Source: Massiliimalia sp050943535 | GTDB taxonomy: Bacteria; Bacillota; Clostridia; Oscillospirales; Ruminococcaceae | DNA: 64,000 bases | Direction: 5' to 3' | Assembly: GCA_050943535.1 (NCBI GenBank) | Contig: JBMNPJ010000013.1 | Location: forward strand, 1-64,000 | Shown here: positions 17,635 through 26,920 of the stretch, piece after piece | Layout of the letters: the number at the start of each line of letters is the position of its first letter | How positions within the stretch are numbered: position 1 is the first letter of the stretch | Made by a program: the position numbers and the translations under genes | The notes under the pieces: model-generated | Told to the model about the DNA's origin: nothing | The model's input: the letters and a program-made list of their open reading frames with translations, nothing else | Databases searched by the model: none

Positions 17635-18294
17635 TTATAACTGTCCCCAAATCTGCTCCAGTTCTTCATAACCTGTGACAAAATAGTCGCAGGTTTTTTT
17701 GATTTCCGGAAGATCTCCGCTTTTTTCGGAACCAGCCTCGTAAATTCCGATGACCCGGTATCCTCCTGCTTTTGCCGCCTGAATGCTGTGGAGGGAATCT
17801 TCTAAAACCACCGTTTTTTCTTTGGCCACTCCCATTCGTTTCACGCAATAGTCAAAAATGGTGGAATCATGCTTGCTGCACTGCAGGTCATCGCAGGTAA
17901 TCAAAAACTCCATACAGTCCCAGAGCCCCAGCCGGCGCAAAGCACCTTCTGCCATAGGACGGGCCGTGGCAGTAGCCACACAAAGGGGGATCCCCTGCCG
18001 GTGAAGTTTTTGCACAAACTCCACTGCTCCCTCCACTGGCGGAATCTGTTCCAAATATTCCCGGGTCATGAGTTTTTGAAAGGCCTCATTTACCTGCTGT
18101 ACCGTCATATCCAGGGAAAACTTCTGGATCAGGTATTCCGCCGCTGTCCCGCAGGTCAATAGGCGCAGTTCATCCTCCAGCCCCGGCGTAGGTTCCAGCC
18201 CCCGCTCCGCCAAAAAAATCCGATCCGCTTTTTCCCAAACACCCATGGAGTCAATGAGCGTTCCGTCCAAGTCAAAAATGACACCCTCAATCAT
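17635..18294 (-). CDS. HAD-superfamily hydrolase, beta-phosphoglucomutase-like
   Basis: A 219-aa haloacid dehalogenase-type phosphatase or mutase. Motif I is FDLDGTLIDSMG with the nucleophile Asp, motif II is ATATARP, the motif III Lys is in CSKHDST, and motif IV is VVLEDSLHSIQAA. The helical cap between residues 15 and 85 is of the C1 type. The start at ATG 18294 is preferred: GGGGAGG lies about 8 bp upstream, whereas the longer frame begins with TTG. It overlaps the DUF188 gene by 8 bp as the last gene of a three-gene unit. Substrate unknown. Confidence 0.88.
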   Translation of the reverse strand: MIEGVIFDLDGTLIDSMGVWEKADRIFLAERGLEPTPGLEDELRLLTCGTAAEYLIQKFSLDMTVQQVNEAFQKLMTREYLEQIPPVEGAVEFVQKLHRQGIPLCVATATARPMAEGALRRLGLWDCMEFLITCDDLQCSKHDSTIFDYCVKRMGVAKEKTVVLEDSLHSIQAAKAGGYRVIGIYEAGSEKSGDLPEIKKTCDYFVTGYEELEQIWGQL

Positions 18295-18739
18295 GTTCCT
18301 GTTCCTCCCCAATGATTCTCAATAACGCCTGCTCAAAAGCCGCGTCCTGTACTTTCCGATCCCGTTTTTTGCTGCCTTTCAGCCGTCCGCCCCCGTTTCG
18401 AATCTTTCTGGCTGTATGCCGAAACAGCAAAAGTCCGTCAATATTTTCTTTGGTATACTCCATTCCGTCCTGATTGAGCACACGGGCACCTTTGGCAAGG
18501 CACATGGCGGCCAGTCCATAATCCTGGGTCACCACAATGTTCCGGTTTCCAATTCGGTTGACCAGGGCGTAATCCGCGCTGTCTGCCCCTTTGGAAACCA
18601 CAATGGTCTGCGCCCCTTCCCGCTGCATTTCGTGGGAAGTATCACACACCAAAGTTACCGGAATCCCCGCCTGCCTTCCCAGCCGGATGGTCTGTTCCAC
18701 CACCGGACAGCCGTCTGCATCCACAAAAATCCCGTTCAC
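18287..18739 (-). CDS. YaiI/YqxD-family protein (DUF188)
   Basis: A 150-aa protein of the YaiI/YqxD family, which has a PIN-like nuclease fold by family knowledge. It begins IFVDADGCPVVEQTI and contains KGADSADYALVNRI and VVTQDYGLAAMCLAKGARV, with the expected acidic residues. The C-terminal tail is basic. Its biochemical role is unproven. It sits between yjbQ and the HAD gene on the same transcript. Confidence 0.9.
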   Translation of the reverse strand: MNGIFVDADGCPVVEQTIRLGRQAGIPVTLVCDTSHEMQREGAQTIVVSKGADSADYALVNRIGNRNIVVTQDYGLAAMCLAKGARVLNQDGMEYTKENIDGLLLFRHTARKIRNGGGRLKGSKKRDRKVQDAAFEQALLRIIGEEQEHD

Positions 18740-18761
18740 CTTTTGTCCATCTCCTTTTTGA

Positions 18762-19160
18762 TCAGCCGCCGATGACCTTCACCCAAAATTTTCGCTGTCT
18801 GGGGCCGTCAAACTCACAGAAATAAATTCCCTGCCATCGTCCCAGCTGAAGAACACCATTTTCCACAATCACGGTCTGAGAGCACCCGGTGGCACCGCTT
18901 TTTAAATGGGCGGAAGAGTTCCCTTCAAAGTGGCGAAATTCCGCCCGGTCCGGAAAGGCAGTCCCCAGTCCCAGCAGGCAATCATCCACTACATCCGGGT
19001 CAGCGTTTTCGTTAATGGTAATGGCCGCCGTAGTATGGGGACAAAAAATCACGCAGATTCCGTCAGTAATTTCAGATTGTTCCACTGTTTTCTGTACTTT
19101 GGAAGTGATATTGTAAAACCCCTGTCTTTGGGTAGAAAGAGTGTATTCCTGTTTTTTCAC
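18762..19160 (-). CDS. YjbQ-family protein (secondary thiamine-phosphate synthase enzyme)
   Basis: A 132-aa UPF0047/YjbQ protein. Diagnostic segments are CPHTTAAITINENADPDV, EGNSSAHLKSG and LGRWQGIYFCEFDGPR, with the His residues proposed to bind a metal. Members show weak thiamine-phosphate synthase activity in genetic tests, hence the common name; the true role is uncertain. It is the first gene of the minus-strand unit with DUF188 and HAD. Confidence 0.93.
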   Translation of the reverse strand: MKKQEYTLSTQRQGFYNITSKVQKTVEQSEITDGICVIFCPHTTAAITINENADPDVVDDCLLGLGTAFPDRAEFRHFEGNSSAHLKSGATGCSQTVIVENGVLQLGRWQGIYFCEFDGPRQRKFWVKVIGG

Positions 19161-19272
19161 AAAAACCCCGCCTTTTCTTTTTTCTTAATCATACCATGAA
19201 ATGGTCAGCTTGTCGATAAAGGATATTGGAAGAAAAAGGTTCTGTTAATTTTGTTGTTCAATCAACCTACGA

Positions 19273-19512
19273 CTGCTCTTGCTTAGGAGATATAATTTGA
19301 ATATTGCATTACAATAACAGGTCAAACCTATTGAAAGCATAATACTGTATATTTAGCCATTGCTTTCTAAACCAGTTGTGAGGGGGTAGCCGTGCTTTGC
19401 GGCGTAGGGGGAGTTAAAGTCGCATTTGCGGCGTTCCTACTCCCCCTGCAAAGCCATTCCGGCGTTTGAGGAATGGTCTTTTGGTTCGTTTTCTTCCATA
19501 AGAAAATGAACA
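19273..19512 (+). repeat. Family C interspersed repeat (copy C2)
   Basis: Second copy of the element at 11290-11526, in the same orientation and with the same landmark order. It lies in the 19161-20013 gap, which holds C2, a family A arm, family B copy B2 and then the upstream region of the ABC transporter. Confidence 0.8.
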
Positions 19513-19563
19513 ACTACCTGCGGTGGAGCAAAGACACTTTGTTCGTGTTCTATTAGTAAAGTA
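19513..19563. repeat. Family A interspersed repeat, left arm (copy A5)
   Basis: CTACCTGCGGTGGAGCAAAG, then ACACTTTGTTCGTGTTCTATTAG, is a diverged left arm joined directly to the end of C2, just as A4 follows C1. Confidence 0.65.
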
Positions 19564-19589
19564 AAAAGCACTTGTTTTTTTGCTTTATT

Positions 19590-19872
19590 TGTGGGCTTAT
19601 GGCGGACGGTGTCCGCTGACCACACCTGCACCAATGCTTTTGGTGTACAATAAGCAGCAAGTTAGCAATGCTAACTTTTATGAAAAGCACACCAGAGGGG
19701 CGTCCTCCGGAGATATCTAGTTAGTCATCCAGCCCCTGGAGATAGCCGCAGGCTTTCAATAGATAGCTGTAAGCTATCTACACACCCCCAAGTGTTGTTT
19801 GCACATCTGTGCAAAACAGTTGTTCTGTGAAAAGCGCTGCGGCGCTGACACTACGTTCGTATTCTGTCGGTT
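19590..19872 (+). repeat. Family B structured repeat (copy B2)
   Basis: Same module order as B1, with an inner CGGACGGTGTCCG hairpin in the first stem. Two insertions are present (near 19650-19680 and 19741-19780, each itself self-complementary), and the CCAGAGGGGC stem has lost two pairs on its right side. It ends in the family A-like GACACTACGTTCGTATTCTGTC tail. Confidence 0.75.
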
Positions 19873-20013
19873 GGGAGATAAAAAAGAGTGACTTTTCTCT
19901 GGTTGATTGTCTTAAATTATTCATAATAATTTCTCTTTTTATCCAGTGACTTTCCCAGCGAGGGATTGTATACTTAATATGAATGAGATGTATTTCTGTC
20001 GGAGGGAAATGAT

Positions 20014-20718
20014 ATGTCAAGCTTTGTAAAATTGGACAAGGTTTATAAGCGTTACCGTATGGGTGAAGTGACCATCACAGCATCCAACGGTGTTTCTTTT
20101 GAAATTGAAAAAGGAGAATTTGTCATTGTGGTTGGTTCCAGCGGAGCCGGAAAAACCACCGTGCTCAATATGCTGGGCGGCATGGACAGCTGCGACGAGG
20201 GCGACATTTGGGTGGACGGAAAAAACATTGCCAAATATACCCCAAAACAGCTGATTGAATACCGCCGCTATGATATTGGATTCATTTTTCAGTTTTACAA
20301 TCTGGTGCAGAATTTAACCGCAAAAGAAAACGTGGAGCTGGCTACCCAGATCTGTAAAAATGCTCTGGATGCAGAAACGGTTCTGCGGGAAGTAGGGTTA
20401 GGCGACCGACTTCAAAACTTCCCTTCCCAGCTTTCCGGAGGGGAACAGCAGCGGGTTTCTATTGCCCGGGCATTGGCAAAACAGCCAAAGCTGCTTTTGT
20501 GCGACGAACCCACCGGTGCATTGGACTACAATACTGGGAAAACCATCCTCAAACTGCTACAGGATACCTGCCGGCAAAGCGGCATGACCGTCATTGTCAT
20601 CACCCACAACCAGGCGATTAAACCCATGGCGGATCGGGTCATTGAAATGAAAAACGCCCAGGTTTCCAATATGTATTTAAACCCTCATCCGGTTGCAGTA
20701 GAAACTCTGGAATGGTAA
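20014..20718 (+). CDS. ABC transporter ATP-binding protein, MacB/LolD type
   Basis: A 234-aa ATPase with Walker A GSSGAGKTT, Q-loop FQFYNLV, signature LSGGEQQRVSIARAL, Walker B LLLCDEPTGALD and H-loop VITHN. These are the hallmarks of the MacB/FtsE/LolD subfamily, which drives mechanotransmission by FtsX-type permeases rather than ordinary import. It is 28 bp from, and co-directional with, the large permease. In Firmicutes such pairs serve peptide export, antimicrobial resistance or lipid handling; there is no linked sensor kinase here to indicate which. Confidence 0.94.
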   Translation: MSSFVKLDKVYKRYRMGEVTITASNGVSFEIEKGEFVIVVGSSGAGKTTVLNMLGGMDSCDEGDIWVDGKNIAKYTPKQLIEYRRYDIGFIFQFYNLVQNLTAKENVELATQICKNALDAETVLREVGLGDRLQNFPSQLSGGEQQRVSIARALAKQPKLLLCDEPTGALDYNTGKTILKLLQDTCRQSGMTVIVITHNQAIKPMADRVIEMKNAQVSNMYLNPHPVAVETLEW

Positions 20719-20746
20719 TCATCATTGGAAGAAAGGAGGACTGCCC

Positions 20747-23700
20747 ATGGCTCGGCCAACGGCATTTATGAAAGATATTTTTCGTGAGATCTGGAAAACA
20801 CGAAACCGCTTTCTTTCTATTTTTGCGATTATTGCTCTGGGAACCGGGTTCTTTGCCGGAATCAAGGCCACCTGCCCGGATATGAAGCTGACCGCATCCC
20901 AGTACTATGAAGACTCCAATCTGATGGATATAAAGCTGGTATCTACCCTGGGATTTACCGAAGATGATGTGAAAGCCATTGAACAGCGGGAAGATGTGGA
21001 TCAGGTACTCCCCGCTTATTCTGTAGATCTGATTGCCAACCAGGGGGATGAGGACGAAGCGCTGATCAAGGTCATGTCCTGGACCGAAGAAGACCCCTTA
21101 AACCATCCTACCCTTATAGAAGGGCGGATGCCAGAATCCTCTGGAGAATGTGTCATTGATGAAAATGCGCAGGGATTTAACCATTTTTCCATTGGGGATA
21201 CCATTACCCTGTCCAGCGAAGACGCCGACAACCCGGTATCTGACTCTTTGACCACCGATACCTTTACCGTTGTGGGAATTGTCAGAAGCCCCTTATATAT
21301 TAATCTGGAACGGGGCACCACCACCATTGGAAACGGTTCTCTGGATGGATTTATTTTAGTCCCTGAACAGGACTTTTCCTATGAAGCTTATACCGATGTA
21401 TTCCTTAGCCTGACAGATACGAAAGGACTGGATCCCTTTGACGAGGAATACACCGATCTGATAGAAGAAAAAACGGAAGAACTGGAAACATTCTCCAAAG
21501 AACGGGCACAGATCCGTTATGATGAAATTTACGACGACGCCAGACAAGAACTGGATGAAGCTCAGGCAAAACTGGATGATGCCCAGGCAGAATTTGACGA
21601 ACAGATCACCTCTGCGCAGCAGCAGCTGGATGACGCCAAACAGGAGCTGGAACAGGGACAAAAAGAGCTGGATGAACAGAAGCAGCAATTTGAATCCACG
21701 GTCAGCCAAACCCAAAAACAGCTTACTGACGGACAAAACCAGTTAAACGCTGCTCAGGCGGAGCTCAATCAGAAAAAGCAGGAATACGACGCCAGTTATG
21801 CTTCTGCAAAAGAGCAGATCGATCAAGGATACGCTCAGCTCAATGCAGCACAACAGCAGCTGGATGCCCAAAAACAAGCTGCCGGAGAGAATCCGTCTGC
21901 CGAAATACAGGCCCAGTTAGATGCGGCACAGCAGCAGCTGGATCAGCAGAAAGCACAGCTGGATGAACAGTCTGCACAGCTGACAAGTGCACAGCAGCAG
22001 CTGCAGGAGGCGCAGGCGCAGATCACCGCTCAGCAAACCCAGCTCAATGAGCAGAAAGCTTCTTTTGAATCCCAGACTGCCCAAGCGCCGGAACAGTTTG
22101 CAAAAGCGCAGCAGGAAATTGATGACGGATGGGCAGAATATGAAGATGGTCTTTCCGAGCTGGAACAGCAAAAAGCAGAAGGTCAGCAGGAAATCGACGA
22201 TGCCAAAGCAGAAATTGCCGACGGAGAAAAACAGCTGAGTGATTTGTCAGAACCCAAATGGTATGTATTTGACCGAACCTTTTACCCAGGATATGACGAT
22301 TACGGCACCGATGCAGAACGGGTAGACAATGTAGCCAAGGTATTCCCCTTGTTCTTTGTTCTGGTTGCCCTGTTAGTCTGTCTGACCACCATGACCCGTA
22401 TGGTAGAGGAACACCGCACCCAAATTGGTACCCTCAAGGCATTGGGATACAGCCGGAATGCCATTGTTTCCAAATATATGATCTATTCCATTCTGGCCAG
22501 TGTGCTGGGAAGTGCCGTGGGAATTACCCTGTGTTCCAAATTGTTCCCAACAGTGATTTTCAACGCTTACCGGATTATCTATTGTAATCTGCCGGACATT
22601 GAAGCCCCTATCCGCTGGACCTATGCTATCGGATGTACTGCTGTAGCAGTAGCCTGCACCACACTGGCGGCTTATCTGTCCTGTTACGCAGAGCTGTTTT
22701 CTCAGCCGGCTCAGCTGATGCGGCCAAAAGCTCCTCCTGCAGGAAAACGCATTTTGCTGGAACGCTGGGGCTGGTTCTGGAACAAGCTCAGCTTTATTTA
22801 CAAAGTAACCTTCCGAAATATTTTCCGCTACAAAAAACGGGTATTGATGACCATTGTAGGCATTGCCGGATGTACTGCTTTGATGCTCACCGGATTTGGC
22901 CTGCAAAACGCCATCGCCTCTATGGTTCCCAAACAGTTTGATGAGATCTTTGTGTACGACACCATGGTTATTTTAGAAGACGGTTTGGACGACCAACAGG
23001 TCAAAGAGATGGAACAAAACATTTCTGACATGGATTCCATTGACAGCTGTATGCTGGTGGATTCCAGAACGGTGGATATCTCCTCTTCAGAATCCACACA
23101 AAGTGTGTCTCTCTTTGTTCCCGAATATCCAGAAAATATGGACGATTACATTGTGCTGAAAAAGCGGACGGATCAGCAGTCTTTGTCCATGGATACCCAA
23201 GGGGTCATCCTGACAGAAAAACTGGCAAAGCTTTTGGATGTTTCCGCCGGGGATACAGTTACCATCACCCGGGAAGAAGGCGACCCGGTTTCTGTGACCG
23301 TGTCTGCCGTTGCAGAAAACTATGTGATGCATTACATCTACATGTCACCGGAGCTTTATGAAAACCTCTTTGGCACAGCACCGGAATACAACACCGTAAT
23401 GGCTAACATTGAGGGAGAAAACACCCAGGCTGTCCGGGATGATTTATCCGAAGAGCTGATTTCCGACAGCAATATTTTAGCGGTTTCCTTCTCCTCTGAT
23501 ATGAGCGGACAGTTTAAGGACATTGTATCAAACCTCAACTATATTGTGCTGGTTACCATTGTTTCCGCCGGTGCTTTAGCGTTTATTGTCCTTTATAATC
23601 TGGTTAACGTCAACGTGGCAGAACGAACCCGGGAGCTGGCAACCATTAAAGTTTTGGGGTTCTTTGATCAGGAAGTTTCTGCCTATATTTACCGGGAAAA

Positions 23701-23935
23701 TATTTTCTGCACGTTCTTCGGAATTGCTCTAGGGTTGTTTTTAGGAATCTTCCTGGAGCGGTTTGTAGTAACCACCGCCGAAGTAGACATGGTCATGTTT
23801 ACACCGACCATTAACTTTATGAGTTATTTTTACGCTTCTGTACTGACGCTGGCATTTACCCTGATTGTCAATGTGGTTCTGCATTTCAAGCTGAAAAAGC
23901 TGGATATGGTAGAATCTTTAAAATCCATTGAATAA
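20747..23935 (+). CDS. FtsX-type ABC permease with long extracytoplasmic coiled coil
   Basis: A 1062-aa permease. TM1 (about residues 18-38) is followed by a MacB-like extracytoplasmic region. From about 255 to 495 there is a nearly uninterrupted Gln/Glu/Asp/Ala-rich heptad coiled coil with many QQQLD and ELDEQK-type repeats. The first FtsX domain (three TMs) covers about 530-650, with EEHRTQIGTLKALGYSRNAI. A second extracytoplasmic domain follows a TM near 705, and the second FtsX domain (about 930-1055) holds ERTRELATIKVLGF. The two FtsX cores in one chain mean one permease could act with an ATPase dimer. The coiled coil suggests it reaches across the wall or binds a partner. Confidence 0.92.
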   Translation: MARPTAFMKDIFREIWKTRNRFLSIFAIIALGTGFFAGIKATCPDMKLTASQYYEDSNLMDIKLVSTLGFTEDDVKAIEQREDVDQVLPAYSVDLIANQGDEDEALIKVMSWTEEDPLNHPTLIEGRMPESSGECVIDENAQGFNHFSIGDTITLSSEDADNPVSDSLTTDTFTVVGIVRSPLYINLERGTTTIGNGSLDGFILVPEQDFSYEAYTDVFLSLTDTKGLDPFDEEYTDLIEEKTEELETFSKERAQIRYDEIYDDARQELDEAQAKLDDAQAEFDEQITSAQQQLDDAKQELEQGQKELDEQKQQFESTVSQTQKQLTDGQNQLNAAQAELNQKKQEYDASYASAKEQIDQGYAQLNAAQQQLDAQKQAAGENPSAEIQAQLDAAQQQLDQQKAQLDEQSAQLTSAQQQLQEAQAQITAQQTQLNEQKASFESQTAQAPEQFAKAQQEIDDGWAEYEDGLSELEQQKAEGQQEIDDAKAEIADGEKQLSDLSEPKWYVFDRTFYPGYDDYGTDAERVDNVAKVFPLFFVLVALLVCLTTMTRMVEEHRTQIGTLKALGYSRNAIVSKYMIYSILASVLGSAVGITLCSKLFPTVIFNAYRIIYCNLPDIEAPIRWTYAIGCTAVAVACTTLAAYLSCYAELFSQPAQLMRPKAPPAGKRILLERWGWFWNKLSFIYKVTFRNIFRYKKRVLMTIVGIAGCTALMLTGFGLQNAIASMVPKQFDEIFVYDTMVILEDGLDDQQVKEMEQNISDMDSIDSCMLVDSRTVDISSSESTQSVSLFVPEYPENMDDYIVLKKRTDQQSLSMDTQGVILTEKLAKLLDVSAGDTVTITREEGDPVSVTVSAVAENYVMHYIYMSPELYENLFGTAPEYNTVMANIEGENTQAVRDDLSEELISDSNILAVSFSSDMSGQFKDIVSNLNYIVLVTIVSAGALAFIVLYNLVNVNVAERTRELATIKVLGFFDQEVSAYIYRENIFCTFFGIALGLFLGIFLERFVVTTAEVDMVMFTPTINFMSYFYASVLTLAFTLIVNVVLHFKLKKLDMVESLKSIE

Positions 23936-23939
23936 AGAG

Positions 23940-24115
23940 AACCGCCGGCGCCGGCTAAGAGCCGGAACAAATCGCCTTCGGCATGTACCCTATTAGGAAA
24001 GCGGAAATATTAGGTGATTTTTTCTCAGCTAGCGGAGTACGAGCGAAGCCTCTTCGGGTCCAGGGGTGTGAACCCCTGGCGAACGAAGCGTCATTGCCCA
24101 CCGCAGGTGTAACTT
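23940..24115. repeat. Family A interspersed repeat (copy A6)
   Basis: Starts with GCCGGCGCCGGC and CGGCTAAGAGCCG hairpins, then the interior TAGGAAAGCGGAAATATTAG, GATTTTTTCTCAGCTAGCGG, the module CCAGGGGTGTGAACCCCTGG (10-bp self-complementary hairpin), and the right arm GAAGCGTCATTGCCCACCGC. It lies immediately after the permease stop. The gap 23936-24345 holds this copy, a terminator and the upstream region of the GH13 gene. Confidence 0.8.
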
Positions 24116-24143
24116 TTTTTGTGCCACACTTTATCAACAGACT

Positions 24144-24177
24144 GAACCACCCGGAAATCGGGTGGTTCTCTTTTTTG
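24144..24177 (+). terminator. Terminator downstream of the ABC permease
   Basis: GAACCACCCG / CGGGTGGTTC with loop GAAAT is followed by TCTTTTTTG. Confidence 0.85.
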
Positions 24178-24345
24178 TTGTATATTACGCCTTGTTTTCA
24201 GGTTGCGTTTTGTGTTATTTTGTGTTATACTAACAAACAACAGCTATTTATTTTTGCCAAACTGATTTTCTGTCATATTGATACACAACCTATGACAGAG
24301 ACAATGCAGCAAACAATCATCAAAACACAGAAAAGAGGGGTTTTT

Positions 24346-25656
24346 ATGTGGGCAAATAAAAGTGTATTTTATCAAATCTATCCGCTGGGATTCTGCGGTG
24401 CTCCCAAAGAAAATGACGGAGTAACTGTAAACCGTATTGGTCAGGTTTCCGACTGGATTGATCATATCAAAAAATTGGGCGCTGACGCCATCTATTTTTC
24501 TCCTATTTTTGAATCTGACCGGCACGGGTACGACACCCGGGATTACAAAAAAATCGACTGCCGTCTAGGAACCAACGAGGATTTCAAAAAGGTGTGCGAT
24601 GACCTGCACCATAATGGAATCCGGGTTGTGCTGGATGGCGTGTTTAACCATGTAGGACGGGGATTCTGGGCATTTCAGGATGTTCTCCATAATCGAGAAA
24701 ACTCTCCCTACAAAGACTGGTTTTACATTCACTTTGACGGAAATTCCAACTATAACGACGGCCTGTGGTATGAGGGCTGGGAAGGCCACTTTGAACTGGT
24801 AAAACTCAACTTAAAAAACCCACAGGTAGTGGACTATCTTCTGGACTGTGTCAAGGGATGGGTGGATGAATTTGACATTGACGGACTGCGTCTGGATGTG
24901 GCCTATTCTCTGGATCACGACTTTCTCCGGCGGCTGCGCAGTTTCTGCGACAGTTTAAAACCGGAATTTTTCCTGGTAGGGGAATTGCTCCACGGAGACT
25001 ACAACCAGTTTGTCAACGACTCTATGCTTCACAGCGCCACAAACTATGAATGCTACAAGGGATTGTACTCCAGCTTTAACAGCATGAATCTGTTTGAAAT
25101 CACCCACAGTCTGCTGCGGCAATTTGGTCCGGAAAATTGGACTTTGTACCGGGGCAAACATCTGTTGGGATTCGTGGACAATCACGATGTGACCCGAGTT
25201 GCCAGCATTCTGCAAAACGAGCGCCACCTGCCGCTAATCTACGGAATTTTATTTGGTATGCCGGCAATCCCCTGTGTTTACTACGGAAGTGAATGGGGCA
25301 CAAAAGGCCGAAAAGAAGAAGGGGACGATGCCCTGCGGCCGCATTTTGAAGCTCCGCAGTGGAATGAGCTGTGTGATTGGGTGAGCCGTCTTGCCCATGC
25401 TCATAAACAAAGCCCTGCCCTGTGCTATGGCAGTTTCCGTTCTGTAGTGCTGACCAACAAGCAGGTGATTTTTGAACGAAAGACCGACGAAGAACGGGTA
25501 TTGGTTGCTGTCAACGCAGACAGCGAACCGTATGTCGCCCATTTTGACGCAGGATGCGGTTTAGCAGAAGACCTGATCACCGGTGCAACCCATGATTTTG
25601 GAGGCGGCAGCGAACTTCCTCCTTACAGTGTTCAATACTGGAAAATGGAACGGTAA
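24346..25656 (+). CDS. GH13 alpha-amylase-family enzyme
   Basis: A 436-aa cytoplasmic (no signal peptide) alpha-glucan hydrolase or transferase. GH13 regions are all present: DGVFNHVG (region I), GLRLDVAY with the nucleophile Asp (II), VGELLHGD with the acid/base Glu (III), and FVDNHD with the transition-state Asp (IV). The start MWANKSVFYQIYPLG at 24346 follows AAAGAGGGG; the in-frame extension to 23983 is encoded by repeat A6 and the terminator and is not real. It lacks the N-terminal domain of classic neopullulanases and has a short C-terminal beta domain. Likely substrates are maltodextrins; it stands alone. Confidence 0.92.
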   Translation: MWANKSVFYQIYPLGFCGAPKENDGVTVNRIGQVSDWIDHIKKLGADAIYFSPIFESDRHGYDTRDYKKIDCRLGTNEDFKKVCDDLHHNGIRVVLDGVFNHVGRGFWAFQDVLHNRENSPYKDWFYIHFDGNSNYNDGLWYEGWEGHFELVKLNLKNPQVVDYLLDCVKGWVDEFDIDGLRLDVAYSLDHDFLRRLRSFCDSLKPEFFLVGELLHGDYNQFVNDSMLHSATNYECYKGLYSSFNSMNLFEITHSLLRQFGPENWTLYRGKHLLGFVDNHDVTRVASILQNERHLPLIYGILFGMPAIPCVYYGSEWGTKGRKEEGDDALRPHFEAPQWNELCDWVSRLAHAHKQSPALCYGSFRSVVLTNKQVIFERKTDEERVLVAVNADSEPYVAHFDAGCGLAEDLITGATHDFGGGSELPPYSVQYWKMER

Positions 25657-25690
25657 TTGGAATCCCATCAAAAATAAATTAAAACATAAA

Positions 25691-25722
25691 AACAGCCCCT
25701 GCTCGATTGAGCAGGGGCTGTT
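25691..25722. terminator. Strong hairpin after the GH13 gene
   Basis: A perfect 14-bp stem AACAGCCCCTGCTC with its complement, loop GATT. The T-run is on the minus strand side, so it may also stop minus-strand transcripts coming from the radical-SAM genes. Confidence 0.75.
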
Positions 25723-25837
25723 CAGCCTGTCGATAAGGTATATTGCAACAAAAAGTTGCACAAATTTTTTATTTTTGGGATTCCAAAGGGCTGTGAGGTC
25801 CTTTGGCCGTCGGAGACAAATTTTTAAATTTTTTTCA

Positions 25838-26060
25838 TGTGGGCTTACGGCGGACAGTGTCCGCTGACCACACCTGCACCATTTCTTTTGATGGCCAAAA
25901 GAAATGGAAAGAAAAGGCCACCAGAGGGGCGTCCTCCTGGGATATCTAGTTAGTCGGCCAGCCCCTCTGGACACCCCAAGTACAGTTTGCACATCTGTAC
26001 CAAACGGCTATTTGTGCAATTGCGCTGCGGCGCTTCGCCGGCGGCGTAGGCGGTTTTCAC
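25838..26060 (+). repeat. Family B structured repeat (copy B3)
   Basis: Same module order as B1. The second stem has changed on both sides: CATTTCTTTTG pairs with CAAAAGAAATG, where B1 has AATGCTTTT/AAAAGCATT. CCAGAGGGGC (25921-25930) pairs with GCCCCTCTGG (25961-25970). The first stem carries an inner CGGACAGTGTCCG hairpin. The 25657-26200 gap holds the hairpin at 25691, B3 and A7. Confidence 0.8.
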
Positions 26061-26205
26061 CGAACATTGTCCGGCCACCTGCGGTGGGGCACTGACACTA
26101 CGTTCGTGTCCTGTCAGCTGAGAGGAAACTACTCGATATTTACACACCACTGACAAGGTTCGTGCCATAGGCCATTAGCACCGGACATTGTCCGGTGGCG
26201 TCAGC
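26060..26205. repeat. Family A interspersed repeat (copy A7)
   Basis: Left arm CCACCTGCGGTGGGGCACTG from 26075 with GTTCGTGTCCTGTCAGCTGA, then a degenerate interior, then the palindrome CACCGGACATTGTCCGGTG at about 26178-26196. It reaches the stop codon of the minus-strand DUF2344 gene. Confidence 0.7.
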
Positions 26206-26920
26206 AGAACGCTTCCCCGTTTTCCATGTAAACCTGTTTTCGCAGTACTTTTACCTGAATGGACTCTGCAAAATCCGGATGCTGCTGTAAAAAGCAGTCG
26301 GTGAGCAGGGTAGGATTAATATTTTTCTGTCCTGCAGAAAAATATCCGGTGTACACTACACTTCCCGGTTCTTCAGTTTTGGACACCATCTCAAAATCAG
26401 GACGGATATCCACTTCTTTGGGGCCTTTTTTGGTGCGCTTCATCACCAAAATAGATTCCTGCTCAATAAACCCGTCAAAGGCTTTCCCTGCCTCGCCAGC
26501 TTGCTCCCCGGCCAGTGTAATCTGATACAATGCTTTGACAATGGTCTGGGGTTTATTCTGCTGCAATGCTGCCCGAAGTACTCGAATGTCCGGCGGAAGC
26601 ACCTGATTCAGCCGGTTTTTCATCTCTTCAAAATCCATGGGGACAGTCAGACGCAGATCCATGACCTCACATTCACTCTCATACCCCAGTGCCAGAGGCA
26701 GAGCAAAAGAAAGATACATATGGGGATTAAATCCCTGAGAATACCATACTGGAATCCCCGCCCGTTTTAAAGCACGCTGCATACAGCGGGTGAAATCCAG
26801 ATGAGAAATATATTTAGCCCGTCCTTTTTTCTCGTAAAACACCCGAACATTGGGCATCTGCTGAATCAGACGGTTGTTTTCCGCGGTGTTCATCGCATTC
26901 GCCTGGGAATTATTCAACAC
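26201..26920 (-). CDS. Radical-SAM-associated protein (DUF2344, TIGR03936 type)
   Basis: A protein of about 239 aa. The diagnostic N-terminal block is RVFYEKKGRAKYISHLDF followed by RCMQRALKRAGIPVWYSQGFNPH, where the R-x-x-Q/R-R-A-x-R-R pattern is typical. The family is always found beside the B12-binding radical-SAM gene and is proposed to act with it in RNA or ribosome modification; no reaction has been shown. The start is uncertain: GTG at 26920 or TTG at 26917 follow AAGGAGGG and overlap the upstream gene, while ATG 26893 lacks a clear ribosome site. Its stop lies at the edge of repeat A7. Confidence 0.88.
   Translation of the reverse strand: MLNNSQANAMNTAENNRLIQQMPNVRVFYEKKGRAKYISHLDFTRCMQRALKRAGIPVWYSQGFNPHMYLSFALPLALGYESECEVMDLRLTVPMDFEEMKNRLNQVLPPDIRVLRAALQQNKPQTIVKALYQITLAGEQAGEAGKAFDGFIEQESILVMKRTKKGPKEVDIRPDFEMVSKTEEPGSVVYTGYFSAGQKNINPTLLTDCFLQQHPDFAESIQVKVLRKQVYMENGEAFC

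Noticed and set aside
23983..24345. N-terminal extension of the GH13 enzyme
   Set aside because: It is encoded by repeat A6 and a terminator; the ribosome site and family start are at 24346.
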